From positions 13,572,951 through 13,636,950 of the forward strand of contig CM076661.1 in NCBI GenBank assembly GCA_038496675.1: a stretch of 64,000 bases of DNA, given 5' to 3'. The position numbers were made by a program, and so were the translations under genes. The stretch comes from Rachycentron canadum (lineage: Eukaryota > Chordata > Actinopteri > Carangiformes > Rachycentridae). A model generated the notes under the pieces. It ran no database searches, had not been told where the DNA came from, and saw only the letters and a list, made by a program, of their open reading frames with translations. Shown here piece after piece: positions 1 to 12,568 of the stretch (within the stretch, counting starts at the first letter, position 1; each line of letters opens with the position of its first letter).

Positions 1-790
1 CGATTAATCCGCTTTAATTGCTCTTTTAAATGGGGGCTCCAATTAAAATTAATAAAGATTTACTGGTGATCACACCAAACTACACCAAGAAGTGGTTGTC
101 TGAAGGGCAGCCTAAAGTCAGCGGCCTCCATTCTCAAGTTGCACTCCATTTTGCTCCCAGCGCCCTTACAGAGTAAGCCTGCTAAAACGCTGGTATCTAT
201 AAGCAGGAGATTAAACACAGAGACCGTCCCAGTGCCCTCAGTCCCACAGCTCCTTTTGTCTCCAGCTCAGGGGTGTTTGATCTTGCCTTTGTCTTTCCAG
301 GACCCTGCTAAGGAGAAACCAGATCATTTTTTTCATTAATATCACGCCACACACACTGACTGGGCACCATCAGCCATGCCTTCCTAATTCACAAATGTAT
401 AAAACACAATGTTGACAAGGTTTCACAGTGTCCACTTCCCTATAGCTTCCGCTGTGAGGGGGAAGAGCAGTTTTGAAGAATCCCTGAAGCAGTTCAATAA
501 ACAGTGACAAGTGCAGCCTTGTGTGGAGATAGAATATGACGCTGCAAAATTAAAACATTGAATTATAAGTATTTGTAAGGTTAGTTAATTTGTAAAAAAA
601 GACTAGACATTGGCTAAAATGTGAAAATAACAATTTACACATATTGTGTACACCAAACAATATTATCCTGGCACTGATAGAGGCAAACTGATCTGTGTGT
701 ATTACACCAGAGATTCACTAGATGATGCTGTTACTCTTCTGCGAGATCAGGTTCAGCCACATCCAAGAACTTAATGGGAATGACCTTAAT

Positions 791-834
791 ATGACGATGA
801 TGATGATGATGATGATGACTATGATGATGATGAT
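791..834. repeat. (ATG/GAT)n trinucleotide microsatellite
   Basis: An imperfect ATG trinucleotide run of about 14 units, interrupted by single-base changes. It lies in intergenic sequence, and the methionine-rich frame across it is not a gene. Confidence 0.9.
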
Positions 835-2730
835 CAAATTCTCTTTATTTGTCTCTTTCTGTGTGAGAACAACAGAACAAACAGCAGCTCAACCAACATC
901 CTTGTATGTGTACAAGTGAACTTCTAAATGGTTCAACGTACAACACACAGCATCTGATCAAACGTTTTTTGTTTTTTTTTTCCCTTTAAATTTTATCACG
1001 TCCTCCTGTTGCCTTTTACTTTTCATTTCATCTTCATTAGAAAACATGCTTTGTTTTATCGGAGACTCTCTAATACAGAACATAATTTCATATTGTACTG
1101 TTTAAGTTGAAGCCTTGTCAGCCAGAGGCAGTGAAACAACTGAAGGTATTTTCTTTGTTTTCTTTCATTATATCAGAGGTTACCAAGTCTTGTTCAGAAA
1201 ATGTCACAACAAATTAATTTGAGCAAAGCACTTTGGTTCAACCAGAGGCATTTTAATTGAGTTGAGAATATAAATCAATTTACTGAAGAAGACTGATCTA
1301 ATTGAAAAGAAATGTCTATTAAAAGATTAGTGAGGTTTATTGTCTCCAGTCTTTGTCATCAACCAATCCAACTAATGTTTTAATTTCCTTAATGTTATCA
1401 TTTCTGATGTAATTGGTGCTTGGGCGACTAACAGGTTTTCCAATTAAATGTTTGGTTTTGGGCACTGACAACGTCATCTCACACAGTGACAAGAAACAGT
1501 GTACTTTTATAAAAGTGCTCCATGCAATTGTGCACAGTGCATCCATATCGTTAGTCTTTATTTTAAAGGCCTTTTGGTAAAAGTTTCAGGAATAAAATTA
1601 CCTGTGCACATACAGTAATAGTATTGACAACGTGATTAATACATTGATGATTTACTGTGTTCGTCCACAGTGAAAATAAAATTGATAGTGGATTTTATTA
1701 GCAGCTTTGATTGTCTGGTTTATATAAACATCAAGGGATCAAATTTATCCCATCTGTGATTTTTCTGACATCACCAAACTTGCGTGTGCATATGTGCGTG
1801 TGTGTGTGTTGGCGATTAGCGTGCTTTGAGTGTGTGCCTGGAAGAAAGAGTCAACGGGTTTGTGGAATTTTGCTTTGGTGGCACAACTGTGATATGAGGT
1901 CACCTCGGGCATTAGTCATTAGGAGGGAATGCATTGTGGCTGTTTTTAAGACATGGCAGTTGTTCGCATCCGCAATGGCCACACAATGAATGCAGGCCTT
2001 AGAAAGTTGACTTGAATTGGCTTCGGTGAACAATGAGAACAGCATAGTTTGGGGGACATTTAACAGCTGGCTGCTGGACGTGGATTAGAGGCACCTTAGG
2101 GGCTCAGCACTGGGACACAGTATTTTCACAGGAGAGTTAAACATTTACAATGGAAAATAAAGCATTTACCTGTGGTGTCTTATTTGTTATTAACATAAAA
2201 AAATATGCTCATGTATTGATTATTGCCAAAGAAAACCATAACACACATGTCTTATATTATAATTTAGTGCATCTTTAATTTCAATAATCATCCAGTACAA
2301 TGTTTGTGACTGAAATATCTGAAAATGATTGTTCTTTACATGACTTTTATACATAATGAAACTCACTCACAGCCACTTGTATTATTTTTACATGCACATT
2401 CTGTCAAGCGAATAGTTTACAACAAATTCATAGAACATTATGCAACATATAACAGCAGCGCTTGTACAATTAAACAACACACACAGCTATGAAAACAAAT
2501 CAAATTAAAAAGATAACTAATACTGACAATAACTGCCAAAAAACCTCTTCCAGTTCAGCTAAATAAGGCTACACTAGTGATTACATCTTTGTAAACAATT
2601 TTACACACCCACAAACTCAGGAACTCTCTAAATGTGTTGAGGCAGATTATATAAGAGTAAATACTAAACAACAGAATAAACCACAAGAGCTTTAATAATA
2701 TAACCAATAGTTGCTTCTTGATAAAAGATA

Positions 2731-2732
<2 letters not shown>

Positions 2733-2804
<72 letters not shown>
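2733..2804. repeat. (GT)36 dinucleotide microsatellite
   Basis: A pure GT run of about 72 bases. It lies about 150-225 bases 3' of the prox2 stop codon, so it is probably within or just past the prox2 3' UTR, where the transcript would read as (AC)n. Confidence 0.95.
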
Positions 2805-2806
<2 letters not shown>

Positions 2807-2956
2807 CACAGATTTACAAAATAATTTTTATAGCCAACATCTACATTTCACCTCACTAAAATGAAAAAGCACTACGATAAATGATGAAATAATACTGTTG
2901 AGGGACTAACTTCAAAAATTGCCAATTCCTTCACCTGTACATTTCTCCATTTATGC

Positions 2957-5900
2957 CTATAAATAGGAAGATGTCTTGAACTCTTCTGGGACATCACTGT
3001 CCAGTTTACAGATCACCTTGTAAATGGCCTTTTTCCAAGAGGGGTCTGAATCTTTGGCTGCAGAAATGGCGTTGTAAAACTCATGCAAAGTGATTTCAGC
3101 AACCTCCAGGAATCTGTCGGGAACCTGTGAATGAGATTTAGAAATTAAGTCAAAAAAAAAAATTACATGATGTATTACAGACATATTGAAACCCTCTTCG
3201 GTTTTCTCAAAGTCAAAAATATATAAATGAAGACCTGTTGTGCAATGCTTCAAACACTCTAGCTGATGAAAGGGAGCTCATCTCTTTGTTCTCTGCACAC
3301 ATAGCTACAATAAATACAATCCTGCAATCATTAACTTTCAATTAGATGCCTCTTTGATTAACTAGTCTTCTTTTCTTCAACCTAAACTAACTACTGGTAA
3401 GCTTTCTTCTACCCAGCACCGTCAGAGCTAGTCAACAAAGCATGACGATGGATCCCACCAGGACAATGTGGAGACGCTCAGGATTAAAATGATTATTTTT
3501 TGTTGGTTAAGGTAAAGTATAAACTTGAAGATAACTGTGTTGAAGTGAGCGCCGGAGTGGTTTAAATTGGGATAAAAATCTGGGAGTTGCCCATAACAAC
3601 AGCAGGATCCATAAACTGCATCAGCGAATGAATAGATGCAAGGGATGCTGGGAGAAAACCGCCCTGCAGCCTTTGTTTCCCATCCACTGGCCAGCTAGCA
3701 CAACAGTTGTTGGTATAAGTTATTTTTCTTTCCCCTCATCTCCTGACACAAAAGCATCCCTGGGAAAGGAATGTCTTGGTCCCAAGGTAAAGAAAACGGT
3801 CTTGTCCCTTTCCCACCAAACGGCCTTCTCCCTCGGAATCCACAGCGTCTTTCTCAGCATTCCGCATCAGTAGCAATCCCAGTCTCACTCAGGCGTGCTG
3901 GTCCTCTAATCCTGAGTTGTTTTAGTGGGATTTTGCGGCTTCCTCTTCCCACAGTTTGATAAAGCATCACTCTGGAGTTTAGATAATGGCTGTAAAGGCC
4001 GGCCAGCCACAGGTGCAGTGTGACACACAGGTCAGCACATGGACATACGTGACCACAGCGTAGGCTAACAACAGGTCTGACATACCTGAACACATTAGTA
4101 ACTACTGTGACGAAACTCCAATCCTTTAAATGAATAGGATTTTGGGAAATGTGCTTATTCACTTTCGGGTGGACAGTTAAATGAGACGATCATCTTAGCT
4201 TAGCATAAACAGCATTGGGAAGCACTAGCCTGGCCTTTGACAGGGGAAGTGCTACTTCTTGGCCTCTGCAGGTTGTCTGGCAGCTGCTCAGAGCTAAAAA
4301 ATAGTCCATAACCCCAATAAAACTGCAAATTTACACCTATGTTTTTGTCTGCAGGAGACATAATGTGTTAGTTGAGCTTTAAAGGTGCTGAAAAGTCTAT
4401 TTACTTACCTTTGGACAGAGACTAGCTGTTTCCCCCTTGTGTCTTTGTGCTTTGTAAGATAAGATAAATGACATCTGGCTGTGGCATCCCACTAAAGTGA
4501 TACATTTCAGAGTGGTGTCAATCCTCTCTCAATCTCTGTCAGAAAAAGTGTAGTGTGTTTCCCAAATTGCTCAATAATTGCTTTAAGATCTACAGTTTGA
4601 TCTCACAGAGCAAGGAGAAATTGTAAAGGATTGTAAAACTGAAAATATGTTCCTTCTTTTTAAGCACACCTTGTTTATCTGTTGATGTGTGTATGCACAG
4701 TTTGAGAGTAGTTATGCTTTTAACAAAACCATAGAAGCAGAAAATCAGCCACAAAGATCAAACAATACAAAGTGCGACATAAAAGAGGGATGACTAATAA
4801 GTGACACTTACATGAAAGTCATTTGCTTTGTTGTAGTGCATGTTCAGCGCCCGGAACAGCTCTGACTCCCTGCTAACTGTAATGTCTTTGACTTCACTGA
4901 TGCCGTCAACAATGGCCTGGCGGGCAAACTTTTCCATCTGGATGTAGTAGAACTCCCTGAAGTTACTGAACCACTTGATCAGCTGAGAGGTGATGCAGCG
5001 GTTGAACTGGAAATGGAGATAAAATAGTTCATAAGTTAAAGGGACCGTTTCCCATCTGAAGTCTGACACAGACAAAAATATGTCTACATGTTTCTTTAAA
5101 CAGGACAATGAATTGCCTGCTTTTGACCTCCCTGTGAAGAAGGCAAATTAAAACTTATATCTTGAAATTAAATACATAATTCAGAAAAATGAAAAGATTC
5201 AGAAACTTTTATGAGAAATTTGAAAATATTAATTTCTGCACTATTCAATTAAAAATCAAATACTTTTCTCATGCCTTTGCATCAGAAAACTTTTCTGTAA
5301 TTGGCTGAAACACGCGTTTAGTACCTGTATGGCAAAATGCCACCTAATGGTCTGTCACTCCACGCAACATTAATTGCTCTGATCTTTTCCCACCAATGTG
5401 CAGGGTGAAAAAACATCTGTCAGGGCTCTGTATTTCTAAACTCAGTCTTGATATTAGTCTTGTTATTCTATCTCATCATCCAGAAAGACAGAAAAAAATG
5501 CCTAAGGGCTGGGCAGGCATCAAAGACGCTTCTTCTCTCTGGTGTGGTGGGTGAGAAAGCGGCAGCATAAGGACAGAAGGAAGCTTCCCTCTCATTGACT
5601 CAGGCTGATTGGATGGAATCAGACACTGGGATTAGGTGCTCTTTTGTTCAGTGCCACTTCCCACCACAGGATTGTAAGCAAGGAGGAGACGTTCGCAGGG
5701 CTGCAGCAACAGCATCCACCCCCCTGACCCCGGGGGTCAGAGCAGATTGAGAGACAGGGGCCCCTGAACTGGCTCAGACAGATTCAGGAGACAAGATAGG
5801 ATAGCAGAGGGAAGGTGTTTGGAGAAAATTGTAGTAGAGGAGTTATCAGTGGGAGCTTGTGCTCCAAATAGTAGGGTAAAAGGGAAGAAGAGATAAATAG

Positions 5901-8900
5901 GATGAATGAATGAAAAGAGCTAACAGCAGGATGCAGATAAGGAGACAAGAGAAAAGACAAAAGGAGGAGACAGAAGAGGAGGCATGACACGAGACCAAGG
6001 CCAAAACACACAGGATGTTGTGTTTAGGGCCAGCTCACCACCGCCTGGTTACTGCTGCACAAGTCTCTAATACCAACTCTCTGTTGACACTCAATAGCAA
6101 TGCCTTTCCTACAGAGTCCTTTGTCACTCCATTTGCTGACTGGAGTGGCTTTTTTAAAGAGAGAATGCCCCTGTATCTCCCTCTGCCCCCAGGACATACT
6201 AGCAGCTCAGTGCCTTTGTTATTTAAACCCTCTGCGTTTTTGTTTCTCTCCTCCGACACACTGCTGATTTTTCTGTCCCAAACACACACTGACAAGTAGA
6301 TACCGGGGAGAACAAACAAATCTGCTGATTGTTTTACAAATTTTAAGTTAAAAGTTCATTTTTTTATATGCAAAAAAAAAAAAAAAATAAATACCTTGAC
6401 ATCAGGGAAGAACGTTTTCAGCACATTGGAGCTGGGGTAGCGGGTGTAGAAGAACATGAGCTTTGCCTTCTTCAGATGGCTCGGGGTGAGACCCTCCTGG
6501 ATGTTCACATTTACGTTAAGGCAGAGAAAACTGACAATTAAATATAACGCACAGCATACAGGCCTGTGCAAAGTGATAGTAGACCAGAGTATTGTGTTGC
6601 CTCAATCTTCAGCTAAATTGAATTTCGCTAAAGAACAGCTTGGCATTAACCAGGGAGTCAATAATGACCCTAACATGTGCTTATTGGCAAAACAGAATTA
6701 CGAATTAGATTAGGGATTTTTAATTAGAGAGCAAAGCACTTCATGCCTGGCAGTTAAGACAGCGTGTTTTGAAATGTTGTGGAAAAAAAAGAGACGATTT
6801 TCGGATAAAATTAAGTTGATTTGAAGACGACATATGTTGGTTTATATTCTTTCAAAACACTGCAACACTGTAAACTTCATTTGCAAAAAAGTAAAAGGTT
6901 GAAGATTATATAAATTCATAAAGATTCTTCTCTAGGTGGGATTTCAAAAATAATTTAGTTGTATGTTACAACTCAAATTTACTATATATTTTAATAAATG
7001 CAACTCTTTCTTAAGTCCCCCCCTCCCCCTATGGCGATGAAGATGCACAAGAGCGTTTCCTCTGTAGTCCACCACCATGCCTTAGGTCATAATATTTCCT
7101 TATCAGGTCACCACACCATCCATGTATTAGGGAACCCTACCTTTGAAATAAGGAAGTTCAAATGAAAGATTTATGTGTTATTGTTCAAAGAGAAGCAGAT
7201 CTCTTTGCACTGCAAAGATGAAGCAAACCCCGTCTAATGCTTCACCACAAGAGAATCAACAAAACTGAAAATAATCTTTTTTAAGATCTACTTTAAAATG
7301 AGCAACAAGTAAATTAATTATTTATTTCAATTTACTTGAAAGAATGATTAAATGTAGATATTATTCTAATCATCCTGATTATGGACATTAGCAATCAGGG
7401 AATTAAAGAAATGTTATTTAACTTTCCAAGCAATTGCCAAAATTTTCCCAGAATAGAACAACTTGTGGTTGATTTTCTTTGAGGCAGAAAACGCTGTTAT
7501 CTTGCACTCTATTTTAATCATGCACATTCTGACAAAGGTATCCAACAACAAATGCTCAAGACAAGAGCTCAAGTGTTGTGGTTGGGAGGCACTTGTGTTT
7601 TCCACCAGCACTCAGATGTGACCTTTTAGATGCACCCCTATCACTCTGATGATGGAGAAATAGATCCTGCACCTTTTCAAGTCTGAAAAAAACTACGCTT
7701 CCTGAAACAGAAACCGATGCTTTCTCTGCCTTTGAAAAATTGGCTTTTGTTCCTGGCAATTCTTATCAAAGCCTTGTATTCCTTTTTATTTGTCTTTTTC
7801 TAGACTTAAAGTCATTACACTGCTCAGATTAAAGAAGATGCTATAATTTTCTATGGGGTTAGCGAGATCAAAGAAAAAATTCTCCTTGAAGTTTGTTACT
7901 GGAACTGCCCATGCTGCAATGAACCTCAAGCAGCCATTGTTCAAATGGAAGGGCTGAATATAGGGAGATTGTATAAAATAAAAAGGTATATACAGTATAA
8001 ATATCATCAAACACACCATGTTTTTAATTGTGATGTTTTGACATCAGTGTATTCATTGAAATTTGGTGGGTTTGTCTATTTTGAGTTTGTTATGTCTTGT
8101 TGTAAAAAATAAAATAAAACGTAGTCATTCATTATTAGCATTTTATATTTTCATGGTGAAGTTACAGATCTTTACATCACTGCACCTTCAGCCTACAAAT
8201 ATAAGGATCTGAGTTTTATCTTCAATTTTTAACAACAGTAATAAACAAACTAGTTCTTTATTTTAACCACAACATCAACGTGTTGGTCATATTTTGCATC
8301 GAGAAAAGACAAAAGGCAACAGCACTTTGGCTCAAACTATTTCATTTAGGTGAAAGGATATGTTGAGAGACATGTAGGGGTTCCGCTCTGCCATGCTCTG
8401 TAGTTCACCACACTCGATCTTAACGTGAGGGAGACACAGATTGTCGACCGTCACTGCCCCCAGGGTGGAGGGACGAGGATGGTGGCTGAGGTGGCTGGAT
8501 GTCACCTTGGACCTCATGGCGATGGTGTCCCACGGTAGGTCTACTGAGTCTGGGGAGGTCCTGTCCATTGATGGGGGCATGCATGGCAGACCCCCAAAGT
8601 TGGGATGGGGGCCATACTTGAGAAGGTGCTCTAGGATCTGGCTGTCATGCAGGGGGGTGCTGTAATTGAACTGAAATGGTGTCTGGTGGACAGGATAGGG
8701 CCTCTTCACTGTTGGGGTGACTGAGCTCAGGGGGGTCACAGCCGGCTTGCGGACCACCAGTGACAGTGCCTCTGTCTGGTCCTGTGGGCTTTGAGCCTCA
8801 GAGCTTTCATAGTACTCCAAAGCGCGGGGTTTGAGGGCTGCCTCTTCAGACTGGGGCTGCTCCTGGATGGAGCCAGCCTGCTGACTCTTCCTGTCTACAC

Positions 8901-9956
8901 CCACACTCATCTGCATCTCTGGAGATGAGCACATGCACGGCTGAGGGGACAAGTCCAGCCCTGAGGAAGACACCTTCTTGAACACCCTGTCTACACACTC
9001 ATTAACAGCCCGAGAGAGCTCCTGCCTCAGGGTTTCCTGTAGATTCTGACTCTCTCTTTGATGCATCAGATAATCAACTACTTTCATTCTGTCCTTACAC
9101 TCTGCAGTACTCTTCCTCGCAAAATCATCTTCAGCGCTTATGTAGCGTGACTCTGTGTTTTCTGCCAGGGTGTCATGCTCAATAGCCATTTCTGCCTCAT
9201 CTCTGTCATCCTGTTCAGGATCATCCTGGTTGTAAACTTGAAGGAACTTTTCCTGGAGCTGACGCAGAAGCCTTTGCATGCTGTGGAGCTGTTCTTTCAA
9301 CTTGTGGCACTCCTCGTCCTTGGTGCTACAGTTATCACTATTGCTGCTCCCAGGTCTTCTGCTCGCTGGTCCTCTGACACTGTGTTCCTGATGCTGAGGC
9401 AACCTCTGTTTACGTTTGTTCTCCCTGTATGCCTCCCTGGTGTCTCTGGCCTCTATTTCACATCTCTCATTGTCTCCGTGTTGCTTGCCGTTAGGAGAGC
9501 CAGCCATGACCCTGATGATGTTCTCCACCCTGGCCCTCTTGGCCTGCAGGTGGTCATTCATGGGATGCTCTCCATCTGGGCTGGTCGCTGTAGAGATGTG
9601 ACCACTGGGGGAGGCAGCTTCCACTGTGCTGTCCTTTGAGGAGACACTGCTCTGGTCTTCCTGGCCGGAGTCAGCAGCAGTCGAGTTGGAAAGGTAAAAA
9701 TGGCTTTCATCTAGTGCCCTCTTATTGTGGATCGTCTTGCGAAGGAGTTGAGAGATGATGGATCCGTTGGAGTATGAGGCCAGAGGCTCGTCATACATGT
9801 TTCTGCGGAAGCAAGGTAACATGACATCAGGCTTGTCGTCCTCTATGCAGCTTTCACTAGAAGTGTGCATGTTCTGGTCAGACAGACTGAGGTTCATGCT
9901 CAATAGGGCTTCAGCTTCACACGTTGATAAGTCTGAGTAAAGTGAAATGCAAGAAT
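2957..9956 (-). CDS. prox2: Prospero homeobox 2 transcription factor (prox2)
   Basis: Coding exons on minus: 9903-8362 (start ATG at 9903), 6502-6395, 5006-4812 and 3124-2957, giving 670 residues. An acceptor at 9957-9958 marks the start of this exon's 5' UTR. The N-terminal part holds the Prox motif ISQLLRKTIHNKR (about residues 50-62), the nuclear localisation motif KRARVENIIRVM, and the RLLRQLQEKFLQVYN segment. The last three exons encode the homeo-prospero domain (residues 515-669), from GLTPSHLKKAKLMFF through KWFSNFREFYYIQMEKFARQ to PSWKKAIYKVICKLDS. Prox proteins are sequence-specific nuclear regulators; Prox2 is much less studied than Prox1. The domain resembles Prox1, and the symbol rests on adjacency to dlst and rps6kl1 as in human PROX2-DLST-RPS6KL1. 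The first coding intron is a U12-type AT-AC intron. The other introns are GT-AG. Confidence 0.93.
3125..4811. other. prox2 last intron, no other gene
   Basis: GT-AG intron on minus (donor GTAAGT at 4811, acceptor CAG ending at 3125). It is unique-looking sequence without a recognisable element or nested gene. Confidence 0.7.
5007..6394. other. prox2 intron with candidate regulatory stretch
   Basis: GT-AG intron on minus. Bases 5480-5770 are GC-balanced and non-repetitive, unlike the AT-rich remainder, and contain the palindrome at 5725-5739. The poly-A tract at 6372-6387 is next to the donor of the upstream exon. No coding content is seen. Confidence 0.5.
5725..5739. promoter_or_regulatory. 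Palindrome TGACCCCGGGGGTCA, possible nuclear-receptor site
   Basis: A perfect inverted repeat of 7-base arms around one G. Read as half-sites it is TGACCC and GGGTCA spaced by three bases (everted). Nuclear receptors bind such half-sites in several arrangements. The function is only inferred from the motif. Confidence 0.3.
6503..8361 (-). other. prox2: U12-type AT-AC intron of prox2
   Basis: No GT donor fits the end of the large exon. The transcript instead reads CTCAAC then ATATCCTTT (8361-8353), the minor-spliceosome donor consensus. At the other end a branch-point match GCCTTAAC (about 6522-6515) sits some 13 bases before an AC acceptor (6504-6503), followed by ATCCAGGAGGGT. Joining there gives SLN-IQEGLTP in frame and aligned with Prox proteins. 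Drosophila prospero and vertebrate PROX1 are known to carry a U12-type AT-AC intron at this place, so this is a conserved feature read directly from the bases. Confidence 0.92.
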
Positions 9957-11533
9957 CTGCAAGACAGACAAATTTAACACAGTTAATAGAGTTAAAAAGA
10001 TATTTTTTAAAAAATAGATAAAATGCAGCAAATGTTTTTTTAATGCTATATGTCCTATGATTTTATATTAGTTATTGTAGCTTTTACATGTTAAAGTGAA
10101 AAAAAAACACCTTAATGTTTTTGTACCTTTCCTTGTTGTTTGTTTTCATGTTCAAAAAAGCAAGCTCTATATACTTAATTAGAAAAAATATTATATCAAA
10201 CTAATAGATAGAACCTTCACATCATTCTGTGATTTTGTTTATAAAACTAAATTACTACATTAACAGGCAAGTGTGGTACCACTGTTACATCTGATAGAAA
10301 ATCAAAGAAATCTGCATGATCCTCTGTTCTTCTTCTGTTAGAAAATAAAATAAAATAAATAAATCCTTGATCTTCAGCATTCTTTTGTGTCGTTTCATCT
10401 TGCGCTAGTAATAATGGTTAACACAAGGGATAAAAAAGAACAATTGTGTTATACCCATGAAAGGTAAATTTCAGCTCACAAAAACCATATTCTATGCACA
10501 AGAAAAAGCTCTGTTTATACATTATTTACAAAAGAAAATATCATGAAAACCTCTTTATACTTCATGGTTTTCATCTTGAGGAATAATCAAGAGCAAAAGC
10601 TCAATCGTCTGATACTGTGGTCACTGGCTTCCCACCCTTTAAATATGCATTTTTAGATATTTTTTGTGCTTAACAAAAAATGTATATATTTCATTAAAAT
10701 ATATATCTGTACGTACAAGTGGCATAGATGGACTTCAGAGATTAGAGTGCTTATTTTCTTATACATTAAACTATGAATTCTGTATCAGCAATTTACACAA
10801 CTTAAGAAGTCCAACTTGCGTTTTTATTTCCTACTTTTACTCTAAATAAGCAGCAGAAAGACAAATATGCTTTAGGAGCACATTTAAAAAGAAATGAAAT
10901 AAGTTATTTCTAAGCAAAGTTTAACATCATCTAAACCTCCTATAATTTGTGGACGTTAAGAGTTAGTAGGTTTCTTTTAGTCTTTACAGTTTTAAGATTT
11001 CCTGCAATACAACCGTCTTTGCACCTATTGCTTTTTGGATAAACAGAAGATTAGCTGATGTCCACTGCTTAAAGAGCCCAACATTTACACATCAAATGTA
11101 TTTCAAATTTGTAGACTACCTGTAATTAGGTGAAGAGTACTTTAATTGTTGTCTTACATAAAATAAGGTACATATTATCCCAATAAGTAATATATATATA
11201 AAATATTTCTTTGAATTATAAAACCCGAAACAGTCACTAAACAAAAGTCAGTCAAAAGAACACTCGACAACTCAATGAAAAACTCACCCAATGTGGTGTG
11301 ATTGGAGTTGTCAGCCGCGCAGTGAAAACATGCGTCAGAGTATTAGAAACACTTAACAGTGCAAAGCTCTCCCATGAAAAACCACTAAACTGTAGTGATG
11401 AGTTTAGAAATGCAGTGATCTGCAGACATGCACTTTGTCACACTATTCGAGGGTTGCAGTGTAACCGCGTTTCACAGAGCCGGAGCAAGCGGCAGTGATG
11501 ACGATGATGATGGTGATGGTGATGGGACCTTAC
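9957..11533. other. prox2 5' intron
   Basis: AT-rich sequence between the acceptor at 9957-9958 and the donor GTAAGG at 11533 on minus. No exon or recognisable element was found inside. Confidence 0.6.
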
Positions 11534-11671
11534 CTGTTGCGCTGGGACGTGCTGCCGAGCGGATGGCCTGCGCGCACTGAGTTGGGTAGAGTGCAGGAGA
11601 GTCGGCGTATCAGACAGAGCTGGGGCGTGGCCACGTGAAGGCAACGAGATGGTAACGGGCTCATCACCCAT
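11534..11671 (-). other. prox2: Probable prox2 5' UTR exon
   Basis: On minus a strong donor (CAACAG then GTAAGG) ends an exon at 11534. Joined to the acceptor at 9956 the frame is closed by stops before the ATG at 9903, so this exon would be untranslated. The upstream boundary is unknown; 11671 is a rough limit. A CACGTG E-box lies at 11632-11637. Confidence 0.55.
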
Positions 11672-12568
11672 GTAATGTCAGGAGGAAAATATTTGTCAGG
11701 TTCTGGTTTGATCACATACTCACTAAGGTTTCAGAACGGATGGATTTGAAGCTCACTGACGGAATCACAATAAGAAATAATGACGCCAGGGGAAATCTGA
11801 AAAAAAGTATTAATATTTATGGCCCAGTATATCTGCGCTGATATTAGTCTGTTGCTCTTCTTCTATACTTCCTTTGCTCCCAAAGGCTGCTCAGAGGTGA
11901 AACTGACACAAAGCACAAAGCAAAGAAGAAATGTGTTTCAACAACTTCAAAATAAGTTGAAATATTGTGTAAATGTAAAAACAAAACAAAACAAAAAACA
12001 AAACAAAGAAGTACTTACTACAGTATGATCGGAGTTAAAGGCCTACTCGAGGATTAGCTTTGTCAATTAAAAAAGTTGTTCTTGTCACTATCTGTTGTAT
12101 TGATTTGTATTATATTATATCGTTTTGTATTGTTTTATGTAATTATATGTATTCTATTCTTTGTTTAATATAGTTATATTCTGACATTATCTTATCTCTG
12201 TTCTATTCTATTCTATATAGTTATATATAAGCAGGATCTTTCTTTTATTCTCTTCTCTTCTCTTCTCTTCTCTGGCATTATCTTATTTCTATTCTATTCT
12301 ATTCTATTCTATTGTTACCTCTAACCTGTCTGTGAAGGTGACTAAACGTGTACTTGATTCTCAGTGGTCAGCACTCACAGGAATAGTGTGGAGGATGGCG
12401 GGGGTCAGAGGGGACCAGGCCACTGTAATGTCTCCCCCCGCCGCCACCCCCCTTCCTCTCGGAGCACTTGGTTTGTCCCACAGTACTTCCTCGGTAATTG
12501 CGCGTGCCTAGCTTGTCGGTGTGACCGGAGTTTCCCTTCCGCTGACAGGCTGCTGTCACACAGCCACC
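11672..12568. other. prox2-dlst intergenic/promoter region
   Basis: Divergent promoter region for prox2 (minus) and dlst (plus). It includes an (AAAAC)n run near 11980-12009 and TTCTA/TTCTC pentamer tracts at about 12195-12315. The GC-richer 12390-12568 is the likely dlst promoter and 5' UTR. No TATA box is obvious in the last 150 bases. Confidence 0.6.
12195..12315. repeat. (TTCTA)n / (TTCTC)n pentanucleotide microsatellite
   Basis: Successive imperfect runs of TTCTA and TTCTC pentamers separated by unrelated bases. This is simple repeat expansion in the prox2-dlst spacer. Confidence 0.85.

Larger units (their letters stand above)
1..2956. other. AT-rich flank of prox2, no gene seen
   Basis: No exon-like open frame with splice signals or family similarity is visible on either strand. 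The segment nearest 2956 must hold the prox2 3' UTR, but no single poly(A) signal stands out among many AT-rich hexamers. Bases 1-350 and 1780-2110 are mixed-composition, non-repetitive stretches that could be conserved non-coding sequence; this is a guess from texture only. Confidence 0.6.

Noticed and set aside
2555..2809. Open frame of about 84 residues beginning with (HT)n on minus
   Set aside because: Translation of the (GT)n microsatellite and adjacent AT-rich sequence; no splice context or homology.
8332..8361. End of prox2 at the stop codon 9 residues beyond 8362
   Set aside because: This is intron read-through; the conserved prospero domain is recovered only when the U12 intron is removed.
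9175..9639. 154-residue open frame on plus
   Set aside because: It is the antisense of the large prox2 coding exon, whose minus-strand frame carries the Prox motifs.
2957..9956. Assignment of this gene as prox1 (prox1a or prox1b)
   Set aside because: The domain alone would allow it, but linkage to dlst and rps6kl1 is that of PROX2, and the N-terminal half is shorter than Prox1.
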